Assembly (NCBI GenBank): GCA_016716065.1
Contig: JADJXA010000014.1
Location: 1 to 64,000, forward strand
Length of the DNA stretch: 64,000 nt
Direction: 5' to 3'
Source of the DNA: Candidatus Leptovillus gracilis
GTDB taxonomy: Bacteria > Chloroflexota > Anaerolineae > Promineifilales > Promineifilaceae
This document shows, piece by piece, positions 47,878 through 57,219 of this stretch. Every line of letters begins with the position of its first letter. Position 1 is the first letter of the stretch. The notes under the pieces are model-generated. The model did not search any database. It was not told the origin of the DNA and saw only the letters and a list, made by a program, of their open reading frames with translations. Both the position numbers and the translations under genes were made by a program.

Positions 47878-48450
47878 ATGTCGAAGGCTATCCGGCAGCA
47901 CCGCATGAGTTATACGACGGACGTAGGCAAAACGGCCGTCGCCCTGGTCACCCACTTTCTCAACACCCGCTGGGCCGCTTACACCGTCGCCGTCCACAGT
48001 GTGGAAGACGACCCGGCTTACCAGACGCACGATGTAGATTTGTTGTGGAGTGTTGTGGGTGGGAACGGCCGTTTACGCACCATCCCTCTGGAAGTGAAAG
48101 GCGACCGCTACCACCAGACCGGCAACTTCTTTCTGGAGACTGTCAGCAACGCCAACCGGCAAACGGCCGGCTGCTTCCTCTACACCAAAGCCCACTGGCT
48201 CTTCTACGTTTTTGTTGAAGTGGCCGATTTGTACTGCATCCCCATGAACCTGGCCCGCCCCTGGTTCGCCGAAAACAGCGACCGCTTCCGCGAAGCCCGC
48301 ACCAGCACCCCCGTCGGCGGCGACAGCTACATCACCATCGGCCGTCTGGTGCCTATCGAAACCCTTTGCGAAGAACTGCCCGCCACTCTCCACTGGCGCA
48401 AAGAGGGCGAAGACTGGACGGACTCTACATCCTGGGCAGCAGCACGGTAA
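47878..48450 (+). CDS. PD-(D/E)XK-like nuclease-fold protein
   Basis: The protein is about 190 residues from ATG 47878, or 181 from ATG 47905; neither start has a strong ribosome site, and a -10-like TATTAT just before 47878 suggests a near-leaderless transcript. The segment HDVDLLWSVVGGN...TIPLEVKGDRYHQTGNFFLE shows Asp, then Glu-x-Lys at strand-like spacing, the pattern of PD-(D/E)XK nucleases, and a later YTKAHWLFYVFVE segment fits the core fold. No other domain is present. The 3' end overlaps the convergent histidine kinase gene by 26 bp. Function as a nuclease is inference. Confidence 0.55.
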   Translation: MSKAIRQHRMSYTTDVGKTAVALVTHFLNTRWAAYTVAVHSVEDDPAYQTHDVDLLWSVVGGNGRLRTIPLEVKGDRYHQTGNFFLETVSNANRQTAGCFLYTKAHWLFYVFVEVADLYCIPMNLARPWFAENSDRFREARTSTPVGGDSYITIGRLVPIETLCEELPATLHWRKEGEDWTDSTSWAAAR

Positions 48451-49552
48451 ACGTCGCGCCTTTGTCCGGGTTGTTTTCCGCCCAAAGGTGACCGTCGTGC
48501 TGTTCCACAATACGCCGGGCAATAAACAGACCCAACCCTGTGCCAGAGCCATTGGTTTTGGTGGTAAAAAAGGGGTCAAAAATTCGGTCCAGGACATCCG
48601 CATGAATGCCCACGCCTGAATCGCGCACCGAAAGCGCTACATAATCGGTGGTCGCCAATTCCAGTGGATAAACTGTGGGCCCGGGCAGCGGTGCGCCCGC
48701 CGGAATAAACCAAGTCTTCACCTGGATCACTCCACCATCGGGCTGCATGGCGTCTCGCGCATTGGTGAGCAAGTTGATCACCACCTGCGTCAGCCGGTGG
48801 TGGTCGCAGACGATGGATTTCATGTTCGGGGCCAGATCGGTCTCAATATGAACATTGAACTGCCCCTGAAACTGCTGCTTCACCAGCGTCAGGGAATCTT
48901 CAACAATTTTGTTCCAGACTGTCACGGCAATTTGGGGCAGTCCATCCAATGAGTAATTGCGCAGCACTTCGACAATGCGCACACAACGCCAGGCGCTTTG
49001 CTCGATCATCTCCACGTAATGACGCAGACGGTCCAGGCTGAGGGCGTTGTCGTCCACATCCAGATTCAGGTTGGCGCAGGCGGTGGTGATGATGCTGATG
49101 GGATTGTTCAGTTCGTGGGCGATGCTGGCGGTAAGTGTGCCCATGCCAGCCAGCCGTTGGGTGTGGGTCAGCGATTCGTTGAGGCGCTGAACATCTTGCA
49201 GGCTGGCGATGGCGATGAGTTTGTGCGCGCCGGTTTCGGCGGCGATGGGTGTAATGGTAAGCGCGACTGGCAGGGCACGGCCGTCGCGCCGCCGCAGCAC
49301 CGTTTCTCGATGAATCTCCACATCGTCGGGCAGTTCCAGCGGCAGCAGTTGTTCCGGCCAAAAATCATGCAAATAACCGCCCACCAGTTCGACCACGGAC
49401 GTGGCGAGCATGGTGGCGGCCGTCTGGTTGGCCGAGGTAATTACCCCGGCATCATTAATGACCAACGTACCGGAAGACATACTCTGCCACAGGTGGGTAA
49501 AAAACTGCGCGGGCGAATCGGTTTTTTCAGCCACCAGGGGGTTGATCATCAT
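48425..49552 (-). CDS. PAS-domain sensor histidine kinase
   Basis: This 375-residue soluble kinase has a PAS domain at about 22-120 (GTLVINDAGVITSANQTAATML), a dimerisation helix with the phospho-acceptor His146 in SIAHELNNP, and a HATPase domain with N box LLTNARDAM, G1 VRDSGVGI, and G2 GSGTGLGLFIARRIVEQHDG. It has no membrane helix, so the signal is internal. ATG 49552 follows GAGGAATTCGC. The partner is not adjacent; the single-domain regulator at 36037-36423 is one candidate, with no direct evidence. Confidence 0.92.
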   Translation of the reverse strand: MMINPLVAEKTDSPAQFFTHLWQSMSSGTLVINDAGVITSANQTAATMLATSVVELVGGYLHDFWPEQLLPLELPDDVEIHRETVLRRRDGRALPVALTITPIAAETGAHKLIAIASLQDVQRLNESLTHTQRLAGMGTLTASIAHELNNPISIITTACANLNLDVDDNALSLDRLRHYVEMIEQSAWRCVRIVEVLRNYSLDGLPQIAVTVWNKIVEDSLTLVKQQFQGQFNVHIETDLAPNMKSIVCDHHRLTQVVINLLTNARDAMQPDGGVIQVKTWFIPAGAPLPGPTVYPLELATTDYVALSVRDSGVGIHADVLDRIFDPFFTTKTNGSGTGLGLFIARRIVEQHDGHLWAENNPDKGATFTVLLPRM

Positions 49553-49734
49553 GCGAATTCCTCATTCCAAATGTCACCTGCCCGTAATAGCGGGCTGTTA
49601 GTAGCATACGCGACGGGGGGAGTATCGTCCGTATGCGCGCCGTAAATTCATCGTGAAGGGGCCGTGAAGGGAAACGGGGCGGAGCAGCAATGCTGCAATT
49701 CTGGTCAACCACAGTAAACGCAGCGCTGAACGGG

Positions 49735-49740
49735 TATAAT
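49735..49740 (+). promoter_or_regulatory. -10 element before the DUF2085 gene
   Basis: A perfect TATAAT lies 16 bp before ATG 49756. No good -35 is visible at 16-18 bp. If used, the mRNA would have almost no leader. Confidence 0.35.
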
Positions 49741-49755
49741 GGATTGCATAACCTG

Positions 49756-50619
49756 ATGACACCTCTGAACTATCGGCACATCTCTAATTTGATGGCGCAG
49801 CAGCCGCCGCGCCGCCGCCGGCTGTTTCTGCTGGCGGTGGTGGGAGCGATGTTGTTATTGATCGGCTTTTACGCGGTGACGGATGTGGCCCACCTGACGC
49901 ATAACCATACGCTGGCCGGGGCGGATTGGGTGGGGTATGCAGTGTGTCATCGCATTACCGGGCGGTCGTTGGCGATTAACGGCCGTCAATTCCCCCTTTG
50001 CGCCCGCTGTACCGGCATGTACCTGGGCGTGTTCCTGGTGTTCCTGGTCTTATGGCTGGGTGGCCGACTGCGCTGGAGTTTGCTGCCCCCTTTCCCCATC
50101 TTGCTCACACTCATAGGATTTGTTGGGTTGATGGGCATTGACGGCGTCAATTCCTACCTCCACTTCTTCCCCAACGCGCCCCACATCTACGAACCGCGCA
50201 ACTGGCTGCGCCTGCTAACCGGCATGGGGACCGGCCTGACCATGGGCCTCATCACCCTGCCCATGTTGGCGCAAACTCTGTGGCGGCAGCCGGTCTGGCA
50301 GGCGTCTGCGGCAGCCTGGCGGGACTTGTTAGAGATGGTGGTGGTGGCGGGCACGGCCGTTATCCTGCTGCTGAGCAACCAACCGACGATTTTGTACGTA
50401 CTGGCGTTAGCCAGCACGGCCGGTTTGTTGATTGTCGTGACGGCGTTAAATACAGTGTCCCTGCTGTTGGTCTTGCGGCGGGACGGCCGGGCAGAGAGGG
50501 CGTGGGAAACGGCCGTGCCCCTGTTCATCGGTTTTATCCTGGCCTTGCTTGAACTCAGCGCCATCAGCCTGGTCCGTTTTCACTTCACCGGAACCATGAC
50601 CGGTTTGCCGGGTTTGTGA
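49756..50619 (+). CDS. DUF2085-type polytopic membrane protein
   Basis: The start is placed at ATG 49756; the frame is open from 49690 but the -10 element lies inside that part. The protein of 287 residues has about seven hydrophobic segments. The conserved feature is a Cys-rich region between the first two, CHRITGRSLAINGRQFPLCARCTGMYLG, which defines DUF2085. Three Cys and a His there might bind a metal. The function is unknown. It precedes the DUF4126 gene by 39 bp on the same strand; both encode membrane proteins and may form an operon. Confidence 0.8.
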   Translation: MTPLNYRHISNLMAQQPPRRRRLFLLAVVGAMLLLIGFYAVTDVAHLTHNHTLAGADWVGYAVCHRITGRSLAINGRQFPLCARCTGMYLGVFLVFLVLWLGGRLRWSLLPPFPILLTLIGFVGLMGIDGVNSYLHFFPNAPHIYEPRNWLRLLTGMGTGLTMGLITLPMLAQTLWRQPVWQASAAAWRDLLEMVVVAGTAVILLLSNQPTILYVLALASTAGLLIVVTALNTVSLLLVLRRDGRAERAWETAVPLFIGFILALLELSAISLVRFHFTGTMTGLPGL

Positions 50620-50658
50620 TTGGTTGGTTAACAAACAAACCACCCAAAGGAGAAAAAT

Positions 50659-51243
50659 ATGATTGAAGCCCTCGGCGGCATTGGCGCCGCATTTGGCCTG
50701 GCCGGCAGCGCCGGGCTAAACGCCTATATCCCCCTGCTCATTGTGGCTGTGGCCGCCCGCTATCCCCTGGCCGATCCGCTGCTGAAGCTTTCCGCCCCTT
50801 ACGATATATTGAGCAATCCCGGGATCATCATCCTGTTGTCGGTGTTGCTGATTATCGAAATGTTGGTGGACAAGATTCCGGCCGTAGATACCTTAAACGA
50901 CGGCATCCAGACCTTCATCCGGCCGGCGGCCGGGGCCATTCTGTTTGCCGCCAGCGCCAACGTCATCACCGACATCAGCCCGGTGATCACCCTGGCGGCT
51001 GGTTTAATGGTAGCCGGGGGTATCCACACCACCAAAGCTGTCACCCGTCCTATGATCACGGCGGCGACGGCCGGAACTGGCAATTGGGCCGTCAGTCTGG
51101 TGGAAGATGTGGTCGCCCTGTTTACCTCCATCCTGGCGCTGCTGCTGCCCATTATCACCGGAATCGCAGCGGCCGTTGCTTTGTTCTTTGCCGTCCGGCT
51201 TTACCGCCGACGTAAGAAAAAAGAGGGTATTGCATTTCGCTAA
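50659..51243 (+). CDS. DUF4126-type membrane protein
   Basis: ATG 50659 follows AAGGAGAAAAAT. The 194-residue protein has an N-terminal segment GIGAAFGLAGSAGLNAYIPLLI and a VDKIPAVDTLNDGIQTFIRPAAG segment, both typical of the DUF4126 family. It has about four hydrophobic helices and a basic tail (RLYRRRKKKEG). The function of the family is not known. Probably co-transcribed with the DUF2085 gene before it. It converges with the desaturase gene. Confidence 0.8.
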   Translation: MIEALGGIGAAFGLAGSAGLNAYIPLLIVAVAARYPLADPLLKLSAPYDILSNPGIIILLSVLLIIEMLVDKIPAVDTLNDGIQTFIRPAAGAILFAASANVITDISPVITLAAGLMVAGGIHTTKAVTRPMITAATAGTGNWAVSLVEDVVALFTSILALLLPIITGIAAAVALFFAVRLYRRRKKKEGIAFR

Positions 51244-51274
51244 AGACCAACTGAATACTGACTTGTGGATACTG

Positions 51275-52309
51275 CTACTCACCCATACTCTGCGTTACCT
51301 GCGAATTGCGGCGTGCAGTGCGAAAACTAACCAGCTTTTTCTGATCCTCATCCCACAAACTCAAAAAAGTTGTCCGTAGGCTGGAAGAGAGCGTTAGTGT
51401 GGAAACGTTCTGTAACTCTGGGTTCTGCCTGTGGCATTCTTCCAGCCGGTAATTGGGGATGCGCGGGCTAAGGTGGTGGATGTGGTGGAAGCCGATGTTG
51501 CCGGTGAACCACTGCAATACTTTTGGCAGCTTGTAAAACGAGCTGCCCTTTAGCGCCGCCGCCGCATAATCCCACTCCTCACCGCCAGCCCAATAGGTGT
51601 CCTCAAACTGGTGCTGCACAAAAAAGAGCCAGGTTCCAACCGTGGAGGCAATAAAAATCAACGGCAAATGAACCAGCAAGAAGGGTCGAAAACCAATCAC
51701 CAAACTGACCAGGGCGACAATAAGCACCAGAGCGAGATCGTTCGCCAGGACGTTTAGCTTTTCTTTGCGGCGGGCCAACGGGCCAGGGAAGCGGTACAAA
51801 ACCAAAAACAGGACCAACGGCAAGATCAAAAAGAGGGTGATGGGATTGCGATAGAGCCGGTAGCGAATTTTACCGGCGAGCGGCGCGGCGTTGTATTCGT
51901 TGACGGTCATGGTATACACGTCGTGGACGTCGCGGCGGGCCAGGTTGCCGGCCGTGGCGTGGTGGACAGCGTGGCTTTTGCGCCATTGGTAATAAGGCGT
52001 CAGGGTAAACAAACCGCAGACAATGCCCAGATAGTCGTTGGCCTTGCGTGATGGGAAAAACGAGCCGTGCCCACAATCATGTTGAATGATGAAGATACGC
52101 ACCAGCAGCCCGGCTGTCGGCAGCGCCAACAGCAAGGTAAGCCAGTAACTCACCTGTAAACTGAAATACATCACCACCCACAAGGCAAAAAAAGGTATAA
52201 ATGTGTTGACGACCTGCCAGATGCTCTTTCGGGTATCGGCTGTTTGAAACGGCCGTACCATACTCTTCCAATTCAACTGCTCGGACGCCTTTACCGGGGA
52301 TACAACCAT
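51275..52309 (-). CDS. Membrane fatty acid desaturase
   Basis: The enzyme introduces a double bond into acyl chains, using a di-iron site in the membrane. The 344 residues contain the three His boxes: HDCGHGSFF (about residue 93), HAVHHATAGN (about 130) and HIHHLSP (about 277), with two pairs of hydrophobic segments between. The spacing fits the omega-3/delta-12 type (FADS/DesA-like) family. The start ATG 52309 has AGGAGAGGAGTC upstream. It is monocistronic. The 214-bp gap behind its start, 52310-52523, contains no recognisable feature. Confidence 0.9.
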   Translation of the reverse strand: MVVSPVKASEQLNWKSMVRPFQTADTRKSIWQVVNTFIPFFALWVVMYFSLQVSYWLTLLLALPTAGLLVRIFIIQHDCGHGSFFPSRKANDYLGIVCGLFTLTPYYQWRKSHAVHHATAGNLARRDVHDVYTMTVNEYNAAPLAGKIRYRLYRNPITLFLILPLVLFLVLYRFPGPLARRKEKLNVLANDLALVLIVALVSLVIGFRPFLLVHLPLIFIASTVGTWLFFVQHQFEDTYWAGGEEWDYAAAALKGSSFYKLPKVLQWFTGNIGFHHIHHLSPRIPNYRLEECHRQNPELQNVSTLTLSSSLRTTFLSLWDEDQKKLVSFRTARRNSQVTQSMGE

Positions 52310-52523
52310 GACTCCTCTCCTTTTCTAAAATTTAATCAGGCTAAACCTGTTGTTTTCCGCCAAGGGGATACTGCTATCGTGGTGCTGGACAACGGTCGTA
52401 AATCCGATAAACAGACCAGCCATCGTGCCAAAGACATGAATCCATGACAAATGTAACACGCTGGATAGAAATGGCAACATCAGAGAAGCGATTACTTAAT
52501 TGTTTTTCATCCAGGCACAAGTG

Positions 52524-54554
52524 CTATTCGTGGCGCAGCGCCTGCACCGGGTCCAGGCTGGCCGCCCGCGCCGCCGGATAAAGGCCGGCCAGCAGCCCAA
52601 TCAACGCCGCAAAAATCAACGCCCCAATCGCCAGCCAGAGAGGCACCACTGAGAGCTGACCGATGCCGGTGACGCCTTCGTTGATGAGGTAACGATGAGC
52701 CGCCCAATCCACCACCCGCCCCAACAGCGTACCCAAAATCAGACCAACCACACCGCCAATCAGGCCAATGAGCGCCGCCTCAGCGGTGAACATCAGCCGG
52801 ATTTCGCCGGGCGCTGCCCCCAATGCCTTCAACACGCCAATCTCTCGCGTGCGTTCGTAGATAGCCATCATCATGGTGTTGGCGACGCCCAGGGCAGCCA
52901 CCAGCAGCGCCAGCGCACCGACAGAGCCGAGCAGCGCTTGCAGCAGCGCCAATACCTGGTTGGCGGCGTCGAGGATGGTTGTCAGGGATTGGGCTTCCAG
53001 GTTGAGTTCCTGAATGGTTTCGGAAACGGCCGTTACCATCCCCAAATTCTCCGCCCGCACCACCGCCATATTGTACCCCTCTTGCTGCAAAATATCGGGG
53101 TTGTTAAACCACCAGGCTAACACTGCCGCCGTCTCGCCCAGACCCAGATCAATGGTGCGGCTGCTAAAACTCTGGCGCACCCCCACCACCGTCGTGGCGA
53201 ATTCTTGCGTTTCACCGCGTGGCAGTTTGGCCGTCAGAACCACCGGCTGCCCGACCAGACTGGCATAATCTTGGCCGCCGCCCAACAACTTGTCGGCCAG
53301 GCCAGAGGCCAGGACAACGCCGCGGTTCTCGCCATCGCCAAACAGGCTGCCGGCCAGCGGTTCGTTGGCGCCGCCCACACTAAAGCTGCGTTCGCCCATG
53401 TCCGACGAGACGCGCACCGGCAGCGATTGCTCTTGCAGCGTCAGGGTCAGGTCTACACCGCTGGGGAGCTGTAATTGGGGGGTAACGGCCGTTACCCCCG
53501 GAATCGCCCGCAGTTCATCCACGATGGTCGGCGTCAGCGCTTGCTTGGGTTTCGGCGGCGCGAAGGGGTCGAAGGTGTCCAACGCCGCCTCGTCATAAGC
53601 CGGGCTGACAAAAATATTCTCCAGGCCCACCGTCTCAAAATTGCGCTGCACTTCGCGCTGCACCCCCACGCCAAAGGAGACCATGGCGACCAGGGTGATG
53701 ATGCCGATCAACACGCCGCCGGCCGTCAGCACATTACGCACCGGCCGACGCCCCAAATTACGAAATGCCGAGCGGGCAATGTCGCCAAAAGAAATGCGGG
53801 ACTGGGAATTGAAGGTTGAGGACTGCGGGCTGGCGGCCAACAGCGGTTCCGCGCGCGCCGTTATCGGCCGATTAGTGGTAATGTTGACAATCTGTCCATC
53901 TTTCAAATGGACCACCCGGTCGGCGTAGGCGGCCACGTCGGCGTCGTGGGTGACAACGATGAGGGTGATGCCCTGCTCTTTGTTGAGTGTTTGCAGCAGA
54001 CCCATCACTTCTGCGCCGGTGGCTGAATCCAGGTTGCCGGTTGGCTCATCGGCCAGGATAAGCGAGGGGTTGTGGATGAGGGCGCGGGCAACGGCCGTGC
54101 GCTGCTGCTCGCCGCCCGATAGTTCGCTGGGGTAATGGTCCAACCGGTGGCCCAGGCCCACTTTGTGCAGCATCTCGGCGGCGCGGGCAGATCGCTCGGC
54201 CGGGTTCACGCCGGCCAGGGTGAGAGGGATGGCGACATTCTCAACGGCCGTCAGCCGCGGCAACAAGTTAAAACTCTGAAAAATAAAGCCCACCCGGTGG
54301 CGGCGATGGGCCGTGCGCGCTTTGCCGTCGGCGTTGTGCAGCGGCAGGCCAGCCACCCACAATTCGCCAGAAGATGGCCGATCCAACCCGCCCAACAGAT
54401 TGAGCAACGTAGATTTGCCAGAGCCAGATGGCCCAACCAGGGCCACAAATTCACCAGACGCGATGGTCAGGTTGACGCCGTACAGCGCCCGCACGTCCAT
54501 CTCGCCGCGCTGAAAGTGGCGCTCCAGATTTGATAGTTGAATTGTATTGTCCAT
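52524..54554 (-). CDS. MacB-like ABC transporter, ATPase and permease in one chain
   Basis: Residues 1 to about 225 are a LolD/MacB-type ATPase: Walker A GPSGSGKSTLL, signature LSGGEQQRTAVARAL, Walker B SLILADEPTGNLD. After a linker, a first membrane helix follows at about 275-297, then a periplasmic MacB core, and three C-terminal FtsX-type helices at about 545-665. The 676-residue layout is that of MacB, which in diderms acts with MacA/TolC. In a likely monoderm it may export peptides or act as a mechanotransducer. It is 59 bp downstream of the LolA-like gene, but a strong terminator lies between. Confidence 0.9.
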   Translation of the reverse strand: MDNTIQLSNLERHFQRGEMDVRALYGVNLTIASGEFVALVGPSGSGKSTLLNLLGGLDRPSSGELWVAGLPLHNADGKARTAHRRHRVGFIFQSFNLLPRLTAVENVAIPLTLAGVNPAERSARAAEMLHKVGLGHRLDHYPSELSGGEQQRTAVARALIHNPSLILADEPTGNLDSATGAEVMGLLQTLNKEQGITLIVVTHDADVAAYADRVVHLKDGQIVNITTNRPITARAEPLLAASPQSSTFNSQSRISFGDIARSAFRNLGRRPVRNVLTAGGVLIGIITLVAMVSFGVGVQREVQRNFETVGLENIFVSPAYDEAALDTFDPFAPPKPKQALTPTIVDELRAIPGVTAVTPQLQLPSGVDLTLTLQEQSLPVRVSSDMGERSFSVGGANEPLAGSLFGDGENRGVVLASGLADKLLGGGQDYASLVGQPVVLTAKLPRGETQEFATTVVGVRQSFSSRTIDLGLGETAAVLAWWFNNPDILQQEGYNMAVVRAENLGMVTAVSETIQELNLEAQSLTTILDAANQVLALLQALLGSVGALALLVAALGVANTMMMAIYERTREIGVLKALGAAPGEIRLMFTAEAALIGLIGGVVGLILGTLLGRVVDWAAHRYLINEGVTGIGQLSVVPLWLAIGALIFAALIGLLAGLYPAARAASLDPVQALRHE

Positions 54555-54559
54555 GGGAG

Positions 54560-54599
54560 ATCAAAAAACCTTCCGGCGGGCCAAACCCGCCGGAAGGTT
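54560..54599 (-). terminator. Intrinsic terminator of the LolA-like gene
   Basis: On the minus strand AACCTTCCGGCGGG (54586-54599) pairs perfectly with CCCGCCGGAAGGTT (54567-54580) around a 5-nt loop and continues TTTTTTGA. It is one of the strongest terminators in the window and separates the LolA-like gene from the ABC gene, so the latter must be reached by readthrough or an own promoter. Confidence 0.9.
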
Positions 54600-54613
54600 G
54601 GGGTCGCGAAAAG

Positions 54614-55747
54614 TTATTGCAACGCTTCGGCCAAAGCGAGCGCTTCGGCTGCGGTCAGGTCGCCGCCAATCCAGAAGGTGATGTCACCTTCGGTCCAGGT
54701 GAGCAGACTTTGTGCGCCAGCTTCGTCGCTGTAGAGCGTGCCCTCTATGCCGCGCAGGGTGACGATTTTGCCGTCTGCCTCACGGTCGGGCACGGCCGTT
54801 GCCGGTCCCTGGGCAATGGTAAAGCCGCCGGCGCTGCGGCTGTAGCGCTGTACAACCGCCCCGCGTATTTCCGTCGCGCTAACAAACGCGGCATCGGCCG
54901 GCAGGATGGCCGGGGAAAGAACATTCAGGTCGGCGGTTTCGACGGCCGTCAACTCTTCTGGCTTCAGATCTTCCAGGCGCACCACCTCTGCGCCTTCAGG
55001 AATGACAAAGGTGAAGAGGCTGTTGTCCACACCCTGATTCAGTTCCAGGGTTGTGGCAGTGGCGCTGCCGGATCCTATAGCCCCTTCAGCATATTGTACA
55101 GACAGCGGCGCGCCGTCTTCGGGCCGCACATACACTTTCAGGAAGCCGCCGGCGGCGCGAACCTCATCGGGCATTTTCTCCGGGATGGGGATCAGGCGCA
55201 GGCCGTGGGCGTTGGTAGCGCCAATTTGTACGTCGGTGATGCGTTCGGCGGTGAAGTACTCCAGCAGTTTAGCCACAGCTTCTTCTGGGGTTTGCGGATG
55301 GTCCCCCTCTTCATGGTTGTAGTCTGGGTCAATCTCAAATTCCTGCCCGGCCATTTGCGCGGCGATCAGGGCGGCGGCTTCGTCGGCGTTGCCAACCAGG
55401 ACTTTGTTTTCTTGCGGGTCCCACAGCCAGAAGTTGTAGCCATCGGTAACGGCCGTTAACCCCACCAGCTTGCTTTCCGTCGCCTCTAATATTTCGGCGC
55501 GGAAGGCGGGTTCGCCGTTTGGCCCGGCATCCAGTTTGCCCCACATTTCTACCGTGCCGCTGGCATTCATTTCCGCTGTGTTCACCGTGAAGTTGGCAAC
55601 AGCGTGACCGTCGGTAACGGTTTGCACGGTTTCCATCGCCTGTGCCAGCAGGTCTTCGGCGGTTGGCTGCAAAGCAAACGCAGCTAAACCCAGACTGGCT
55701 ACCAGCAAGAGAATGATAGCGCTTATTAATACTTTTTTGTTTCGCAT
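54614..55747 (-). CDS. Secreted LolA-like/DUF4367-type protein
   Basis: ATG 55747 has GGAG six nt upstream. The 377 residues begin with a basic start and a hydrophobic signal segment (VLISAIILLLVASLGLAAFA), probably cleaved or kept as an anchor. No lipobox Cys is seen. The body has the features of the LolA-type fold: ATVQTVTDGHAVANFTVNTAEM-like first strands, NFWLWDPQENKVLV, and a second similar half with a C-terminal HEG-like DUF4367 part (EGDITFWIGGDLTAAEALALAEAL). It may bind lipid or peptides at the outer face of the membrane. The ABC protein downstream may be its partner. Confidence 0.65.
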   Translation of the reverse strand: MRNKKVLISAIILLLVASLGLAAFALQPTAEDLLAQAMETVQTVTDGHAVANFTVNTAEMNASGTVEMWGKLDAGPNGEPAFRAEILEATESKLVGLTAVTDGYNFWLWDPQENKVLVGNADEAAALIAAQMAGQEFEIDPDYNHEEGDHPQTPEEAVAKLLEYFTAERITDVQIGATNAHGLRLIPIPEKMPDEVRAAGGFLKVYVRPEDGAPLSVQYAEGAIGSGSATATTLELNQGVDNSLFTFVIPEGAEVVRLEDLKPEELTAVETADLNVLSPAILPADAAFVSATEIRGAVVQRYSRSAGGFTIAQGPATAVPDREADGKIVTLRGIEGTLYSDEAGAQSLLTWTEGDITFWIGGDLTAAEALALAEALQ

Positions 55748-56083
55748 GGGTGACTCCTTTTTGGTTTGCCTGATACAGACTGCATCTGCCAAGCATATGT
55801 CAGATGACATCTATCACTTATTTTAGAATATACACCCCTTAAACACCACCCCACCACGCTTTGTGACACCCTTTGCTCACCAATCTATTAACCCCACGAC
55901 GGCCCAACGGCGTGCTGCCAGCAGACGGCAGCCGCCCCGAAGTAGGCGTCGTTTGAGTTTTTGGCGATTACCATTACCCGGATTAACTGAGCAAAACACA
56001 AAGGCATGGCGGTTTATCCAGAGAATGTTTCGCATTCTCTGCAATAGTCGTTACCGTTTTTGTGTAGGTTTTCAAGAGGGCAA
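55748..56083. other. Intergenic region with a short palindrome
   Basis: Between the LolA-like gene and the LysW-like gene lie 336 bp. The only clear feature is ATGTCA-GA-TGACAT (55797-55810), a possible operator or promoter element upstream of the LolA-like gene. A short open frame on the plus strand (55863-56096) has Arg/Pro-rich composition and no ribosome site, and I do not call it a gene. Confidence 0.5.
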
Positions 56084-56332
56084 TCAATCGTTGTAGGGAG
56101 CCGGAAAATCTTTGCGGCTGGCCTGGGCGACGAACCGCGTGCGAATCGAGCGTGGTTCGTCGTCCAAGGGGATAGCCTCGAAGGCCCAGTCTAGTTCCAA
56201 TGGCGTCAGGTCCACCACTTCCAGCGCGGTCTCACATTCCCGACATTGAATCCGTTGCCCCAGACGCGGCGCGCGCAGCCGAATTCGGGAGTCGCATTCA
56301 GGACAGTAAGTAAAATCTTTTTTGGCGGTCAT
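56084..56332 (-). CDS. LysW-like small zinc-ribbon protein
   Basis: The 82-residue protein begins with CPECDSRIRLRAPRLGQRIQC, then CRECETALEVVDLTPLELDWAFE. This is the zinc-ribbon and following strand of LysW, the amino-group carrier of lysine or arginine synthesis, which normally has about 54 residues and ends in EDWGE. Here that glutamate tail is missing and 35 other residues follow, so it cannot carry substrates in the same way. It may be a related ribbon protein with another role. No lysX, lysZ or lysY is nearby. Confidence 0.6.
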   Translation of the reverse strand: MTAKKDFTYCPECDSRIRLRAPRLGQRIQCRECETALEVVDLTPLELDWAFEAIPLDDEPRSIRTRFVAQASRKDFPAPYND

Positions 56333-56520
56333 CCTTTGAACCTCATAGATACAAGCTGCCGGCCTGGGGTGATGGATCTACCACGAGACGGCCGTTTCAC
56401 TATACGGTCAAAATACAGGATTTCTGTATGAAAACTTTGGAGTAGAGCTGTTTAAATTTCGTCAGGATTCGCCGAAACAAGAATGGCTTGCATAATGCCA
56501 CCCTCGTCAACAAAAAGGTA

Positions 56521-57189
56521 TCACTGCACCGGAACCAACGTGGCGATAGACACAAAATGGCAAATACTGCCGCCCAGCACGAACAAATGCCAGATGGCAT
56601 GGTTATAAGGCAGTTTTTCCCAGGCGTAAAAAATCACACCCACTGTATAAATCACGCCGCCGGTAACAAGCATGGTTAGTCCCAGAGGTGGCAGAGCAGC
56701 GATCATGTGTTTGAAGGCAAAGACGCACATCCACCCCACCAAAACATACATGATGGTAGCGATGACTTCTAGTTTGCCTAAAAAGAACATTTTCCAGACG
56801 ATGCCGGCGGCCGCCAGGCCCCAAACCAGAGCGAAATAGGTCCAGCCAATGCTGCCGCGCAGGCTGACCAGCAGGTAAGGCGTGTATGTGCCGGCGATGA
56901 GGATGTAAATGGAAGCGTGGTCAAATTTGCGGAGGATGTGTTTGACGCGGGGATGCTGCAAGCTGTGGTAAAGGGTGGAGGCCAGGTAAAGCAAAATCAG
57001 GCTGCCGCCATAGATGCTAAAACTGACGATGCGCCAGAAGTCGCCGTAAATGACAGCCAGAGTGACCAGGGCAGTGAGGCCGGCGATACTGAGCGCCGCG
57101 CCGATGGCATGGGTGACGCTGTTGACGATTTCTTCTGTAGGCGAATAAAGCGGGGTTTTCCAGGTTGGTTTTTCTTTCAACAACCACAT
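56521..57189 (-). CDS. Hemolysin III / PAQR-family membrane protein
   Basis: The 222 residues form seven membrane helices. The family motifs are present: EEIVNSVTHAIGAALS at the N-terminus, SLQHPRVKHILRKFDHASIYILIAGTYTP in the middle (a conserved Ser-x3-His, Asp-His), and HAIWHLFVLGGSICHF at the end. These His and Asp residues probably bind zinc, as in PAQR receptors with ceramidase-like activity. The name hemolysin is historical. It is 30 bp downstream of the M24 peptidase gene on the same strand. Confidence 0.9.
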   Translation of the reverse strand: MWLLKEKPTWKTPLYSPTEEIVNSVTHAIGAALSIAGLTALVTLAVIYGDFWRIVSFSIYGGSLILLYLASTLYHSLQHPRVKHILRKFDHASIYILIAGTYTPYLLVSLRGSIGWTYFALVWGLAAAGIVWKMFFLGKLEVIATIMYVLVGWMCVFAFKHMIAALPPLGLTMLVTGGVIYTVGVIFYAWEKLPYNHAIWHLFVLGGSICHFVSIATLVPVQ

Positions 57190-57219
57190 GGTGATAATTT
57201 ACCTCCCAACATACCAGCT

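Noticed and set aside
55863..56096. Short plus-strand open frame in the gap between the LolA-like and LysW-like genes
   Set aside because: Arg/Pro-rich composition, no ribosome site, and overlap with the end of the LysW-like gene make coding unlikely.
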